A model generated the notes under the pieces. That model was not told the DNA's origin. It ran no database searches and worked only from the letters and a program-made list of their open reading frames with translations. A DNA stretch of 64,000 nucleotides from Fragum whitleyi (taxonomy: Eukaryota > Mollusca > Bivalvia > Cardiida > Cardiidae), in NCBI GenBank assembly GCA_948146395.1, contig OX411543.1, positions 61,250,176-61,314,175 on the forward strand. Reading direction: 5' to 3'. Shown piece after piece: positions 63,929-64,000 of this stretch. Each line of letters opens with the position of its first letter. Positions within the stretch are counted from its first letter, which is position 1. A program made the position numbers and the translations under genes.

Positions 63929-64000
63929 TAGGATATTAGCAGATAATAAGCATATGATCATATATCAAACCTAAGGTTAGTTTAATTAATCATATGTAAT

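Overview
The window is animal (metazoan) genomic DNA: A+T-rich, with short exons flanked by GT..AG splice sites, kilobase-scale introns, and intergenic DNA packed with small non-autonomous mobile elements. The repeat types point to a bivalve mollusc. They include pearl-like elements (a palindromic start, a GTCC/GTCT microsatellite-like stretch, an internal array of ~110-150 bp repeats and a shared ...CTCTTGTT end) and a tRNA-derived SINE with a CAATCAATCAAT-type tail. I cannot name the species. No bacterial, plasmid or CRISPR features were seen.

Two protein-coding genes can be supported, both on the + strand. Gene 1 runs from near the left edge to 41581. It is a WD-repeat protein most like WDR93, an axonemal central-apparatus protein. 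I reconstructed twelve consecutive phase-consistent exons (4872 to 41581, ending in TGA), plus one earlier exon at 3874 and one weaker candidate at 348. Every junction from 4872 onward keeps the reading frame. The join from 3874 to 4872 does not, unless another exon lies between them. Gene 2 enters at the right edge: a single first coding exon (62912-63004) that looks like the extreme N-terminus of a myosin motor domain.

Layout: 1-41.6 kb holds the WDR93-like gene, with introns built largely from repeats (pearl-like elements at about 2, 6-8.6, 11.6, 17, 20, 24.7-27.3, 30.8, 31.5-32.4, 34.1-35.4, 37.3-38.3 and 39.3-40.7 kb; TIR elements at 11.9, 13.7, 18.3, 21.3, 22.4, 28.1, 33.3 and 35.7-38.8 kb). 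41.6-62.9 kb is intergenic and contains a 54-bp GC-rich minisatellite (45.2-46.06 kb), SINEs, several families of foldback/TIR elements and a short reverse-transcriptase fossil. 62.9-64 kb is the start of the myosin-like gene, bracketed by two copies of one palindromic element.

The most striking feature is the density of nested insertions. One element can be seen split by another at 5.8-6.2, 13.7-15.0, 26.9-27.2, 35.7-38.8 and 53.3-54.8 kb, so relative insertion ages can be read directly. Other points for a second look are a local triplication around a WDR93-like exon (23.06-23.63 kb), a module shared between that triplication and the flank of the minisatellite, a family of hairpins with one core but different outer arms, and CRE-type TGACGTCA palindromes carried inside one repeat family. 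No intact transposase or reverse transcriptase gene was found, so all these elements appear non-autonomous. Most of the open reading frames in the window are low-complexity or repeat-derived and are not treated as genes. All homology statements come from reading the translated sequence, not from database searches.
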